Numbered from the stretch's first letter, positions 25,970 to 35,612 are shown. The stretch is DNA of 64,000 nt from Halobacterium litoreum (GCF_021233415.1 NZ_CP089466.1:248001-312000); one strand, 5' to 3'. Numbers and translations: made by a program. Notes: generated by a model not told the origin, from the sequence alone.

Positions 25970-28900
25970 ATGAGCCGCGACCGCCGCGTCCTCGCCGTCG
26001 CCGTCGCGTGCATGTTCGTCGTCGGCGCGTTCGGCGTCGTCGCCGGAGACGCGCCGACGCTGGCGGGCGGCGGCGACTGCGACGACGACCACGACGACAC
26101 GACCACGACCACGACGACCACGACCGAGGACTGCGACGACGACCCGACCACGACCACGAGGAAGACGACCAAACGCACCACGACGAAGCGACCGCCGAAG
26201 ACGACCGAGGAGCCCGAGGACGTGACCGTCGAGGGGGAACCCGACCTGTCGGCGTTCCTCCCGGAGAACACGGTGTCGCCGGGCGAGGAGACGCGCCTCG
26301 TCGTCCAGTTGTCGAACGGCGGCACCGTCGACGACGGCGGCCTCGACACGCCGCCCGAGGGTGAGGACGCCGTGACGACGGCGCGGAACGTCGAGGTGGA
26401 ACTGGAGGACGGCGACGCGCCGGTGACGATCCAGACCGGGACGACGCCGCTGGGCGACCTGCCGGCGGGCGCCATCGGCGAGGCGGGCTTCGACGTGGTG
26501 GTCGACGAGGACGCCGACCCCGGCGTCTACGAACTGGACGTGACCGTCGACTACGACTACACCGAGGAGATTTCGAACGACGACCGGGACGAGGAGTCCG
26601 AGACGGAGACGTTCGAACTCGACCTCGTGGTGACCGAGGACGCGCGCTTCGAGGTGGTGGACGTGGACGAGGACCTGCAGGTCGGCGAGACCGGAACCGT
26701 CGAGGTGACCCTGGAGAACGTCGGCGAGGAGGACCTGCGGGACGCGACGGTGACGATTCGCTCCCGGAACCGCGACCTCACGGTCGACTCGGGGTTCAAC
26801 GCGACGCGGTACATCGGGGACTGGGACGACGGCGACGAGGAGACGGTGGAGATCGAGGCGACGGCGCTGAACACCTCGGCGCCCCAGCGGTACGCGCTGT
26901 CCGCGGTCGTCGAGTACACCGACGAGGACGGCGACCCACAGCGGGCCGTGCCGCGCCCCTTCGGCGTGCGCATCGACGACGAGCAGGCCTTCGACGTGGA
27001 CGACGTGGAGGGCGACCTGCGGGTCGGCGAGGACGGGGCCGTCGTGGGGACCGTGACCAACGACGGGCCACAGCCGGTCGCCGACGCGGTGGTGCGACTC
27101 GTGGACGGCGACGGGGACGTGGTGGCGCGGCGTGCCGCCGTCGTGGGCGACCTGGACGACGGCGAGAGCGAGGACTTCCGGATTCCCGTTCGCGTGCCGG
27201 CCGACGCGGAACCCGGGGAGCGCAGGCTGTCGTTCGTCGTGGACTACGTGAACCGGGACGGGGACGCGCGCCGGAGCGACCCGCTGTTCGACACCGCCAC
27301 GGTGCTCGACGAGCGCGACGACTTCGCCGTCTCGGACGTCGAGGAGTCCCTGCAGGTCGGGGAGACGGGTACCGTCGAACTGACGCTCGCGAACCTCCTC
27401 GACGAGGACGTCACGGACGCGACGGTGACGGTGCGGTCGCCGAACGCCGACCTGCGACTCGGCGGCGACGGCGAGGCGACGCGGTACGTCGGCGACTGGG
27501 ACGAGGCCGACCTCGAGACCGTCGCGGTGGAGGCGACCGTCGCCGACGGCGCGGGCACGCAGCGCTATCCGCTGGAGGTAACCGTCTCCTACACCGACGA
27601 GGACGGCGACGACCAGACCTCGGACGTGCTGGTCGTGTCGGTGACGCCAGACGGCGAGCAGGGCTTCGCCGTGGAGGACGTGACGAGCACCCTCCGGGTC
27701 GGCGAGGAGGGCCGCGTGAACGGCACCGTCCGGAACCTCGGGCCGAGCCACGTCGAGACGGCCGTCCTCCGCGTCACCGGCACCGACGACAACCTCCGGC
27801 CCCGCGAGCGAACCGTCGTGCTCGGCGACCTGCTCGTCGGCGACGAGGCCGACTTCTCCGTTCCGGCGTCGGTCCTCGACACCGCACAGCCCGGCCAGCG
27901 ACGCCTCACGGTCGTCGTGGAGTACGTCACGCCCGCGGGCGACCGCCGGGAGAGCGACCCCATCTCGGTCGTCGCCGCGGCGTCCAGCGAGACGGCGCGC
28001 TTCGAACTCGCGACCGTCGACGCCGACCTGCAGGCCGCCGACGACGGCACGCTCGCCCTCGAGGTGGTGAACCGCGGGAACGAGACGCTGACCGACGCCA
28101 CCGTCTCGCTGACCTCCCGCAGCACGAGTCTGCTCGTCGGCGACGGCGTCAACGACACGCGGTTCGTCGGGCGGTGGCCGACGGGCGAGCGCCGAATCGT
28201 CCGGTACCGAGTGCGCGCCGGCAACGAGACCGGGAACCAGACGTACGCCTTCGAGGCGTCGGTGGCCTTCGAGGACGAGGAGGGACAGCCCCAGCGCTCG
28301 GACGCGCTCGCGTTCGGCGCGACGCCCGCCGACGAGCAGGCGTTCGCCGCCGAGACCGTCGAGAGCACGCTGCGCGTCGGCGAGGAGGGTCGCGTTCGCG
28401 TCGCGCTCACGAACACCGGGCCGGCGAACGTCACTGCCGCGGGCGTCACGCTCGTCACCGACGCGCCGAACGTCGCGCCCGTCGAGACGGAGGCCGCGGT
28501 CGGCGACCTCGCGGCGGGCGACGTGGTGGCGTTCGAACTCCCCGTCGAAATCACCGAGAACGCCGGGCCGGGCGTCCGTCAGTTCGCGTACCGCGTCCAG
28601 TACACCGACGACGACGGCGACCGGCGGACGAGCGACCGCCTCACCACGGACGTGCGGGTCGCGCCCGAGCGCGAGGCGTTCGTCGTCGAGCGCGAGACGG
28701 TCAGCGCGACGGCCGGACAGAGCACCGTGGTCGAACTCACGGTGACGAACAACCGCGGCGTCACCGTCACCGAGATTCAGGCGAAGGCGTTCGCCGACGA
28801 CCCGCTCTCGGTGAGCGACGACCAGGCGTTCGTCGCCGCCCTCGAACCGAACGAGTCGGCGACGATTCGGTTCACCGTCTCGCCCGCCGGGAGCGCCGGC

Positions 28901-29227
28901 GAGAAGGCCTACCCGCTGTCCGTCGACTTCCTCTACACGACGCCGGACGGCGACACCGAACTCTCCGAACCCGTGAACGTCGGCGTGGACGTCGACCGAC
29001 CGCCGCCGAGCGCGCTGCCGGCGTGGGTGCTCCCCGCCGTCGCGCTGCTCGTCGTCCTCGTCGCCGTCGCGCTCGTGATTCGACACCGGCGCAGCCAGCG
29101 CGCCGGCGAGGACGACGCGGCGAGTGACGGCGAGAACGACGAGACGGACGGCGGTGCGGACGACGGCGAGACGGACGGCGGCACCGACGACGGGTCGTCG
29201 TGGTTCGGCGACGACGAGAACGGATGA
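25970..29227 (+). CDS. Secreted multi-domain repeat protein with C-terminal membrane anchor (COG1361/CARDB-type)
   Basis: 1085 aa. It has a signal peptide (MSRDRRVLAVAVACMFVVGAF start), a Thr/Asp-rich linker (about 35-90), an initial Ig-like domain, then Ig-like domains of about 110 residues in two alternating forms. One form has LQVGETGTVEVTLEN and RYIGDWDDGDEETV; the other has LRVGEEGRVNGTV and VVLGDLLVGDEADF. Three such pairs and a final domain precede one membrane helix (LPAWVLPAVALLVVLVAVAL) and an acidic tail. The fold matches the CARDB/COG1361 S-layer-like group. The stop overlaps the next gene's start (ATGA), so it works with the RND permease. Confidence 0.82.
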   Translation: MSRDRRVLAVAVACMFVVGAFGVVAGDAPTLAGGGDCDDDHDDTTTTTTTTTEDCDDDPTTTTRKTTKRTTTKRPPKTTEEPEDVTVEGEPDLSAFLPENTVSPGEETRLVVQLSNGGTVDDGGLDTPPEGEDAVTTARNVEVELEDGDAPVTIQTGTTPLGDLPAGAIGEAGFDVVVDEDADPGVYELDVTVDYDYTEEISNDDRDEESETETFELDLVVTEDARFEVVDVDEDLQVGETGTVEVTLENVGEEDLRDATVTIRSRNRDLTVDSGFNATRYIGDWDDGDEETVEIEATALNTSAPQRYALSAVVEYTDEDGDPQRAVPRPFGVRIDDEQAFDVDDVEGDLRVGEDGAVVGTVTNDGPQPVADAVVRLVDGDGDVVARRAAVVGDLDDGESEDFRIPVRVPADAEPGERRLSFVVDYVNRDGDARRSDPLFDTATVLDERDDFAVSDVEESLQVGETGTVELTLANLLDEDVTDATVTVRSPNADLRLGGDGEATRYVGDWDEADLETVAVEATVADGAGTQRYPLEVTVSYTDEDGDDQTSDVLVVSVTPDGEQGFAVEDVTSTLRVGEEGRVNGTVRNLGPSHVETAVLRVTGTDDNLRPRERTVVLGDLLVGDEADFSVPASVLDTAQPGQRRLTVVVEYVTPAGDRRESDPISVVAAASSETARFELATVDADLQAADDGTLALEVVNRGNETLTDATVSLTSRSTSLLVGDGVNDTRFVGRWPTGERRIVRYRVRAGNETGNQTYAFEASVAFEDEEGQPQRSDALAFGATPADEQAFAAETVESTLRVGEEGRVRVALTNTGPANVTAAGVTLVTDAPNVAPVETEAAVGDLAAGDVVAFELPVEITENAGPGVRQFAYRVQYTDDDGDRRTSDRLTTDVRVAPEREAFVVERETVSATAGQSTVVELTVTNNRGVTVTEIQAKAFADDPLSVSDDQAFVAALEPNESATIRFTVSPAGSAGEKAYPLSVDFLYTTPDGDTELSEPVNVGVDVDRPPPSALPAWVLPAVALLVVLVAVALVIRHRRSQRAGEDDAASDGENDETDGGADDGETDGGTDDGSSWFGDDENG

Positions 29228-31665
29228 GGGCGGACCGTCGTCTCGTCCGGGCGGTCGCGCGAGCCACGGTCGACCGACCCGGCGCGGTGGTCGTCGGCTT
29301 CCTCCTCCTGACGGGCGTGTTCGCGGTCGGGCTCGGGAACGTCTCGACCGAGGCCGGCACCAGCCAGTTCACCGAAGACCTCCCCGCACAGCGCGCCTTC
29401 GAGGCGGTCAACGAGAAGTTCACGCCGACGTTCGCGCCCGACACCGGGAGCACCCAACTGGTGCAGTCCAGCCGGAACGTCCTCTCGAAACCGTCGCTGT
29501 TGCGGCTGCTGGAGGCCCAAAAGCGCCTCGCAGAGCGCCCGAGTCTGCGTGTCGTCTCCACGACGAGCGCGGCCTCTGTCGTCGCGACCACGCTCGACCC
29601 GACCGCCGAGGACCTCGACGCCCAGATTCGCGCCGTCGAGCGCGCGACGCCCGGCGAAATCGACGCTGCGGTCCGCGACGCCGCCGCGAGCGAGGGGTTC
29701 GCGAACCAACTCAGCGACGACTTCAACCGCCCCGGCGCGCGCGCCAGCGCCACTGTCGCCGTCGTCGAACACGAACTCCCCGCCGGCCTCTCGGCGACGG
29801 CGGGCGCCGGCACCGACAGCCCGCTCACGTCGATTCAGGTGCGCGCCCAGCGCGTCGTCGCTTCGGCCGGCGGCGACATCACCGTCTTCGGCGCCGGCCT
29901 CGTCGCCGCGGAGTTCGCGAACGTCGTCTTCGACTCCCTGATTCTCGTGTTGCCAGCCTCTATCACGCTCATCTTCGCGTTCCTGCTGGTGGCGTACCGC
30001 GACCCCGTCGATTTGGTGTTGGGGCTCGTCGCGCTCGCCGTCGCGCTCGTCTGGACGTTCGGCTTCCTGGGGCTCGTGGGCATCCCGTTCTCCCAACTGC
30101 TCATCGCCGTCCCGCCGCTGTTGCTCGCCGTCGGCATCGACTTCGGCATCCACAGCGTCAACCGCTACCGCGAGGAGCGCGTCGAGGGCAACGCAATCGA
30201 ACCGTCGATGGCGGTCGCCAGCCGGCAACTGCTCGTCGCCTTTTTCATCGTCACGGCCACCACCGCGCTCGGGTTCGCCGCGAACCTCACCAGCGGCCTC
30301 GCCCCGATTCGGGAGTTCGGCCTCGTCGCCGCCGTCGGCATCACGTTCACGTTCCTCATCTTCGGCGTCTTCCTGCCCGCGTCGAAGGTGCTCGCCGACC
30401 GCTTCCGCGAGCGCCGGAACCTCCCGACGTTCGGCGAGCGACCGCTCGGCGCGGAGGGGTCGCTTCTGGGGTCCGTTTCGGCGGGCGGTCTCGTCGCCGC
30501 GCGGAAGGCGCCGCGTCTCTTCGTCGCGTTCGCCGTCCTGCTCGCCGCGCTCTCCGGGTTCTACGGGCTCGGCGTCGACACGGAGTTCTCCCAGAACGAC
30601 TTCCTCCCGCCCGAGGAGACGCCCGATTACCTCGACGACCTGCCGGAGCCGTTCCGCCCGAGCGAGTACACCGTCACGGGCACCCTGAACTTCTTAGAGG
30701 CGAACTTCGAGCGCTCGCAGGGCGACTCCGTCACCGTCTACGTCGAGGGGATACTGCGCCGGGACTACGCCCTCGAATCCTTCGAGCGCGCCGCCAGCGA
30801 CCCGCCAGCCGTCGTCGTGTCCGCGAACCGCACGGCGACCACGCAGAGCATCCTCGACGTGATTCGGGACCGGGCCGCCCAATCGGCGTCGTTTCGCCGC
30901 CTCGTCGAGCGCAACGACGCGAACGACGACGGTGTTCCCGACGACAACCTCGACACCATCTATTCGGCGTTGCTGGACTCGCCCGCCCGCGACCGCGCGC
31001 TCCGCTTCGTCACCGACGACCGCCGGGCCGCCCGCGTCGTCTACACGCTGGAAGCCGACGCCACGCAGGCCGAGGTGTCGCGGGCGGGCCGCGAACTCGC
31101 CGACCGTCACCGGTTCGAGGCGACCGCCACCGGCGAGACGGTCGTGTTTCAGGCCGTCTCGGACGTGATTCTCGCGTCGGCCGTCACCAGCCTCGCCGTC
31201 GCGCTCGCCGCCACCGCCGTCTTCCTCGTCGCCGTCTACGCCGCCTTGGAGGGCCGGCCGTCACTCGGCGTCGTCAACCTCGTCCCCATCGTCCTCACCA
31301 TCGCCTACCTCGCCGGGTCGATGCGCGCGTTCGGCCTGCCGTTTAACGCGCTCACCGCCACCATCCTCTCTATCACCATCGGCCTCGGCACCGACTACTC
31401 CGCGCACGTCGTCCACCGGTTCGCCGACGAGTACGGCCCCGACGAGACGGTGTACGACGCGCTCGACGACGCCGTTCGCGGAACCGGGAGCGCGCTCGCC
31501 GGGAGCATGCTCACCACTACCTCCGGCATCGGCGTGCTCGTATTCGCCATCACGCCCGTCCTCGGGCAGTTCGGCGTGCTCACCGCGCTCTCAATCTTCT
31601 ACTCCTACCTGACCGCAGTGTTCCTCACGCCGTCGGTGCTCGTGCTCTGGGGGCGCGTCGCCTAG
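29224..31665 (+). CDS. RND/MMPL-family membrane permease
   Basis: 813 aa with about 12 helices in two halves, each with a large external loop. Diagnostic are VGIDFGIHSVNRYREER in the first half and IGLGTDYSAHVVHRFADE in the second, the RND proton-relay region of the HpnN/MMPL branch. EDLPAQRAFEAVNEKF after helix 1 is also typical. Substrates for archaeal members are not established; lipids or envelope molecules are plausible. The partner gene supplies an external Ig-like protein with its own anchor, suggesting a two-part envelope export or assembly unit. Confidence 0.87.
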   Translation: MRADRRLVRAVARATVDRPGAVVVGFLLLTGVFAVGLGNVSTEAGTSQFTEDLPAQRAFEAVNEKFTPTFAPDTGSTQLVQSSRNVLSKPSLLRLLEAQKRLAERPSLRVVSTTSAASVVATTLDPTAEDLDAQIRAVERATPGEIDAAVRDAAASEGFANQLSDDFNRPGARASATVAVVEHELPAGLSATAGAGTDSPLTSIQVRAQRVVASAGGDITVFGAGLVAAEFANVVFDSLILVLPASITLIFAFLLVAYRDPVDLVLGLVALAVALVWTFGFLGLVGIPFSQLLIAVPPLLLAVGIDFGIHSVNRYREERVEGNAIEPSMAVASRQLLVAFFIVTATTALGFAANLTSGLAPIREFGLVAAVGITFTFLIFGVFLPASKVLADRFRERRNLPTFGERPLGAEGSLLGSVSAGGLVAARKAPRLFVAFAVLLAALSGFYGLGVDTEFSQNDFLPPEETPDYLDDLPEPFRPSEYTVTGTLNFLEANFERSQGDSVTVYVEGILRRDYALESFERAASDPPAVVVSANRTATTQSILDVIRDRAAQSASFRRLVERNDANDDGVPDDNLDTIYSALLDSPARDRALRFVTDDRRAARVVYTLEADATQAEVSRAGRELADRHRFEATATGETVVFQAVSDVILASAVTSLAVALAATAVFLVAVYAALEGRPSLGVVNLVPIVLTIAYLAGSMRAFGLPFNALTATILSITIGLGTDYSAHVVHRFADEYGPDETVYDALDDAVRGTGSALAGSMLTTTSGIGVLVFAITPVLGQFGVLTALSIFYSYLTAVFLTPSVLVLWGRVA

Positions 31666-32414
31666 AAGTCAGTGAGTTTCGCCTCCGTCGCGCCCTTCGC
31701 GTCCAGCCCGAACTCCGCGAGTTCCACGAAATCCAGGTCGTTGTCCCGGAGCGCGCGCTTCACGCGCTCGGACGCCGACGGCGCGACGAGCATTCCCCTG
31801 ACCTCGTCGTTGCTCTCGGCGTACAACTCCACGTAGCGCTTGAGTTGGTCGAAGTGGTTCAGCGTCGCCTGAATTCGCTTGACCTCCACGACGACCGGCG
31901 TGCCGTCGTCGTCCACCGCGTAGAAGTCCACGAAGCCGTACTTCGTCTCGCGCTCGTGTTCCACGATGCGCAGGCCGGCTTCCAGTTCCTCGGGGTTCGC
32001 CTCGATGTACTCGTGCATCTCGGCCTCCGTTCCGGACTCCTCGTAGGTCGCGCCGTCCTCGGCGTCGAATCTGGTCACGCCGTACACCTCGTGGAGGCGC
32101 GTCTCCACGCGCTCGCTCGGGTTCGTGCGGCGCGCGAGCAACACGGCGTCGCCCTCGCTCTCCCGGGCCTCGACGGTGCCGCCGCCCGGCATCCAGTTCA
32201 CGGGCTTGTGGCCCGTCGGCTGGTGGACGAGGAACGTCCCGTCGGGTTTCGCCACCAGCAGTCGGTCGCCCTCGTCGAGGTAGCCGTTCGTCCGGCCCTC
32301 GTACTCCACCTCGCAGCGCGCCTGCACGCTCAACACCGCGCCGTCCCGGAACGCTGCCTTCGCCGCCTCGACGAACGCCTCGGGGTCCGGCGCCTCCACT
32401 CGCTGTGCGGCCAT
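31662..32414 (-). CDS. nucS: Endonuclease NucS
   Basis: 250 aa. The N-terminal half is a beta-rich DNA-binding/dimer domain (VLSVQARCEVEYEGRTNGYL, VHQPTGHKPVNWMPGG). The C-terminal RecB-like nuclease has EANPEELEAGLRIVEHE, GFVDFYAVDDDGTPVVVEVKR and the Gln of RIQATLNHFDQLKRYV. NucS/EndoMS cuts mismatched or branched DNA and replaces MutSL-type repair in many archaea; PCNA binding is usual. ATG 32414 is chosen since MAAQRVEAPD starts the similarity. It overlaps the RND gene's end by 3 nt. Confidence 0.93.
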   Translation of the reverse strand: MAAQRVEAPDPEAFVEAAKAAFRDGAVLSVQARCEVEYEGRTNGYLDEGDRLLVAKPDGTFLVHQPTGHKPVNWMPGGGTVEARESEGDAVLLARRTNPSERVETRLHEVYGVTRFDAEDGATYEESGTEAEMHEYIEANPEELEAGLRIVEHERETKYGFVDFYAVDDDGTPVVVEVKRIQATLNHFDQLKRYVELYAESNDEVRGMLVAPSASERVKRALRDNDLDFVELAEFGLDAKGATEAKLTDF

Positions 32415-32526
32415 GTCTCTCGGAGGCGACGAGCGGCGGCGACGAAAAGGATGCGGATTGCGCGCCGCCGTCGCACCGCCCGCGACTCGGGGGCAGTTTC
32501 TTGTGGCCCCGTCGGCGTGTCTCGGC

Positions 32527-32991
32527 ATGGAAATCAGCGGGCCCTCCGGCAAACTCCAGATAGCCCTGACGCTCCTCGTCGGCGTCGCCACCGTCGGCTA
32601 CGGCGCGTACAGTTACGACGCGCAGACCGCGGCCCTCGACTCCACGGTAGAGGTCGACGCCACGCTCACGGACGTCTCCGTGGAAGAACACGCCGGGAAG
32701 GGCGACACGTACAGCCCGAAGGCGACCTACGAGTACACCTACGAGGGCGAGACGTACACCTCCGCGAACGTCTATCCGGGGAAACTCCCGCGAGAGTTCG
32801 GAAGCAGGGAGAAGGCGCGCTCCCAAATCGACGGCGGTCCCGGCGACACCATCACCGCGCACGTGCCGACCGACGACCCCGGAAACGCGTTCCTGAAGCA
32901 CAAAACGAGCGACAAACCCCTGCTCGTCGTCGGCTTCGGCTTCCTGTTCGTCCTCGGCGCCGCGTACTCGATAGTGAAGGGGCGGTACTGA
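32527..32991 (+). CDS. DUF3592-type membrane protein
   Basis: 154 aa. A helix near the N-terminus (LQIALTLLVGVATVGYGAY), an external beta domain with the DUF3592 pattern (VEVDATLTDVSVEE, YSPKATYEYTYEGETYTSANV, and VHVPTDDPGNAFL-like sequence) and a second helix (LLVVGFGFLFVLGAAYSIV). The function is unknown. It is divergent from nucS and convergent with rnhB (3 nt apart). Confidence 0.8.
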   Translation: MEISGPSGKLQIALTLLVGVATVGYGAYSYDAQTAALDSTVEVDATLTDVSVEEHAGKGDTYSPKATYEYTYEGETYTSANVYPGKLPREFGSREKARSQIDGGPGDTITAHVPTDDPGNAFLKHKTSDKPLLVVGFGFLFVLGAAYSIVKGRY

Positions 32992-32994
32992 CGC

Positions 32995-33627
32995 TCAGAA
33001 GTCGTCGAGGCCGGACTGCTCGGCGGCCGCGAGCGCGTCCGCGCTGGTCTGCCACGACGCTCGCGCGCAGTCGGGCAGACCACCCTGCTCGCGGACGTAC
33101 TCGCGCAGGAACTCGCGGGTCGTCGGGTCGCTCGGGTAGCCCGAGCCCACGTCGCCGTACTCGGCGGCCAGCGCCGCGACGTGGTCGTCGCGGGCGACTT
33201 TCGCGACGACGCTTGCCGCCGCGACCAGCGCGTACTCGTCGTCCGCGCCGTGCTCGGCGGTCACGTCGATTTCGGCGTCGACGCCCTCGGCGACCCGGCG
33301 CCCGAACCGGTCCTCGTTCACGTCCCCGGCGTCCACGTGGCCCGAGTCGCCGCCCTCGGCGACCTGTGAGAGCGCGTCGGCTTGTGCCGCGACCGTCAGC
33401 GCGTTCATGTCCGTCGCCGGGTCGTCGATGCGCGCGACGGGAATCTCCGCGACGCCCACGGTCATCCGGTCCCGAATCTCGGCGTCCAGCGTCTCGCGCC
33501 TGTCGGCGGTGAGGCGCTTCGAGTCCGCGACGCCGTCGGGCAGGTCGTCGGCGTCGCCCGCGACGGCCGCCGCGAACATCGACCCGAGTACCGGCCCCTT
33601 GCCGGCCTCGTCGACGCCGAAGGCCAT
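32995..33627 (-). CDS. rnhB: Ribonuclease HII
   Basis: 210 aa. The active-site Asp-Glu pair is in FGVDEAGKGPVLGSM, with further acidic ligands in the DEYALVAAASVVAKVARDD region; GSGYPSDPTTREFL is a family hallmark. It removes RNA from RNA-DNA hybrids. Its ATG overlaps the pus10 stop by one base (TGATG), so translation is coupled to pus10. Confidence 0.95.
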   Translation of the reverse strand: MAFGVDEAGKGPVLGSMFAAAVAGDADDLPDGVADSKRLTADRRETLDAEIRDRMTVGVAEIPVARIDDPATDMNALTVAAQADALSQVAEGGDSGHVDAGDVNEDRFGRRVAEGVDAEIDVTAEHGADDEYALVAAASVVAKVARDDHVAALAAEYGDVGSGYPSDPTTREFLREYVREQGGLPDCARASWQTSADALAAAEQSGLDDF

Positions 33628-34907
33628 CAGTGCAGGAACTCCGTGTCCTCGAAGGACTCCTCTTCGCCCTCGACGGCGACCACGTCCAGCGCCGTGACCG
33701 TCGCGTCCACGCCGAGCAGGCCGGCGAGACTCGGGTTCGTGCGCCCCTCGTCGCCGGAGACGAGTTCCTTGATGTAGAGGCCGCCCTCGCCCTCGACCTC
33801 CACGACGGCGTGCTCGTCGTCCTCCAGTTCCGCGGAGATGTCGTAGACCTCGCGTTCGCGCGTGAGTTCCGCGCGCCGGTGGTCCACGCGGTGGGGCGTC
33901 TCCTGCTGGATGGTCGCGCCGTCTAACTCCGCGATGGCGGCCTGCAGGTCGTCGTCGCTCACGGCGCTCCCGAACTCCACGTTCGCGCGGTAGCGCTTGC
34001 GGGCGTCCAGTTCCTTCACGCGCTCGACCATCCCGTAGTCGGCGACGCGCACGCCCTCGACTTCCACCTTCCCCTCGGCGTACTCGTTGATGGCCGCTTC
34101 GAGCGCGTCGGCGTCCGGGTGGCGGTTCGTCGGGTGTTCGACCTCCACGACGAACGGCCGCCCCGTCCCGAGCATCAGCGCGTCGATGTCCTCGCGGCCC
34201 GCGCCGTGGAACGACTCGGCGCCCCCGTCCATCGCCTCCACGACCGGCGGCGCGGTCAACTGCTCCACGCTCTCGGGGTACCGGAATCCCGTGCCGTCGC
34301 AGTGCGGGCACGGCGAGTCAACGAGCGTCCCCGTCCCGTTGCAGTCCGAACACGGCCACTTCGTCTGCGGAATCCCGCGTTCGAGCTTGCGGTAGCGCCC
34401 GTACACGAACGCCGAGTTCACTGTCACGTCGACGGTCTCTTCCTCGACGTTCAGCACGGCGAGCACGTCCGGGCGCTCGAAGTCCACGTCCGTGCCCGTC
34501 GCCTGCCCCACGCGCTTCCCGACCTCGCGGTTGCACTCGGACTTGAACAGTTCGCCCGCGTCCGCGTCCAGCCCCGCGAGGTCGCGGAGCATCGTCTCGT
34601 TTTCCTCCACCAGCGGCGGCGCCCGCGTCCCCACTTGGTACGTGTCGAACGCCACGTCCTCGATTGCGTCGCGGACCATCTCCGCGAACTCCTCGAAGCG
34701 CCCGGACAGCCCCTCGCAGACCCAGCAGTCCGCGGTGTCCGGCGACTCGTAGGGCTCGTCGTCTTCGAGCGCCATCGTCGTCCGGAGCGCCCGCCCGCGC
34801 TCCGCGTTCGACAACCCGAAACTCCGGTCCGCGAAACACCGCCCGAGACACGCGTCACAGACGGGGTCCTCCGCCGCGACGCGCCGCGCGTCCTCCAAGA
34901 CAGTCAT
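33627..34907 (-). CDS. pus10: tRNA pseudouridine(54/55) synthase Pus10
   Basis: 426 aa. The N-terminal THUMP-containing part has paired cysteines (CDACLGRCFAD, CWVCEG) forming a zinc site, and an additional CSDCNGTG/CPHCDGTG zinc knuckle follows in the centre. The catalytic part shows GAGREDIDALMLGTGRPFVVE with the essential Asp. Archaeal Pus10 makes pseudouridine 54 and 55 in the T-loop of tRNA. TrmY, which methylates pseudouridine 54, is encoded 700 nt away. Start 34907 (MTVLEDARRVAAEDPVC) precedes the first cysteine pair by 16 residues. Confidence 0.95.
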   Translation of the reverse strand: MTVLEDARRVAAEDPVCDACLGRCFADRSFGLSNAERGRALRTTMALEDDEPYESPDTADCWVCEGLSGRFEEFAEMVRDAIEDVAFDTYQVGTRAPPLVEENETMLRDLAGLDADAGELFKSECNREVGKRVGQATGTDVDFERPDVLAVLNVEEETVDVTVNSAFVYGRYRKLERGIPQTKWPCSDCNGTGTLVDSPCPHCDGTGFRYPESVEQLTAPPVVEAMDGGAESFHGAGREDIDALMLGTGRPFVVEVEHPTNRHPDADALEAAINEYAEGKVEVEGVRVADYGMVERVKELDARKRYRANVEFGSAVSDDDLQAAIAELDGATIQQETPHRVDHRRAELTREREVYDISAELEDDEHAVVEVEGEGGLYIKELVSGDEGRTNPSLAGLLGVDATVTALDVVAVEGEEESFEDTEFLH

Positions 34908-34974
34908 GGGCGTGTCGTCGCGCGCCGGTGGTACGTATGCTTCGGTCCGCCGATGCGCCCCGTGACAGCGACAA

Positions 34975-35304
34975 TCACTCCTCCCCGTCCTCGTCCTCTC
35001 CACGCGGCAACCGCCGCACCGCTTTCACCCATCGCTCTTTCGCCGCCTGCCCGGGGAACGCGCTCGGGTTCCACGCGATGTCGTACCCCGGACTGTACGT
35101 CACGTCGACGGTCCGGGCGCGCCACATCGCGGCCGCCAGCGCGACCAGCGCCAGCGCGAACGCGCCGGCGAGCGCGGCGCTCCTCGGGTCGTCGATGGGC
35201 CACAGCACCGGGCCGACGAGCACCACGAGGGCGACCAGCGTCACCGCTTCGAAGACGAACAGCAACGCCGACCCCGAGAGTTCGAGGCTTCGGCCCATTC
35301 CCAT
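34975..35304 (-). CDS. Small two-helix membrane protein, unknown function
   Basis: 109 aa. Two hydrophobic helices (LLFVFEAVTLVALVVLVGPVLW and AALAGAFALALVALAAAMW) are followed by a soluble stretch with YSPGYDIAWNPSAFPGQAA and a basic-then-acidic tail (RWVKAVRRLPRGEDEDGEE). ATG 35304 or 35298 (MGMG) are both possible. It lies upstream of pus10 in the same direction with a 67-nt gap. I do not recognise the family. Confidence 0.68.
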   Translation of the reverse strand: MGMGRSLELSGSALLFVFEAVTLVALVVLVGPVLWPIDDPRSAALAGAFALALVALAAAMWRARTVDVTYSPGYDIAWNPSAFPGQAAKERWVKAVRRLPRGEDEDGEE

Positions 35305-35420
35305 TCCGGGGGCTCGTTCGGAGGACAGATAGGTTTTGTCGCGCCACTCGAACCGACGCTGTTCGGATAGACGAGTCGTTGGTCGTTTCGCTTGTCGTTC
35401 AGCCGGTAGTCCTGGTGGAT

Positions 35421-35529
35421 TGAAAGGGCGAGGCTGGGTACGCGAACCCCCGCGAGGCAAGCACTGGAGCGAACGGAGTGAGCGAAGCGCGCAGCGAGCG
35501 GCGGGAGCGTACCCAGCCGAGGGCTTTCA
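35421..35529 (+). repeat. Palindromic-ended interspersed repeat, copy C
   Basis: 109 bp with terminal inverted repeats of about 24 bp. The left end is TGAAAGGGCGAGGCTGGGTA(CGC), the right end the complement of TGAAAGCCCTCGGCTGGGTA(CGC), including a perfect 12-bp pair GGCTGGGTACGC/GCGTACCCAGCC. The core GCAAGCACTGGAGCGAACGG and GCGAAGCGCGCAGCGAGCG matches copies A and B at 6.3-6.55 kb. The 20 nt on its left (GGTAGTCCTGGTGGA) also resemble the flank of copy B. The rest of the 308-nt gap between 35305 and 35612 shows nothing else. Confidence 0.8.
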
Positions 35530-35612
35530 GTGAGTGCCACCGCTCGTCGTCGCTGTGAAGCCGACTACCCGAACCCGACAGACAGAAGCCACCCAGCCCC
35601 GACACACCACGC

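Noticed and set aside
26091-26200. ACGACCACG-type repeats as possible satellite
   Set aside because: They code for the Thr/Asp linker behind the signal peptide of the 1085-aa protein.
25733-29086. Long minus-strand frame opposite the COG1361 protein
   Set aside because: Same antisense effect of GC-rich codons; composition is Arg/His/Val-rich and not haloarchaeal-like.
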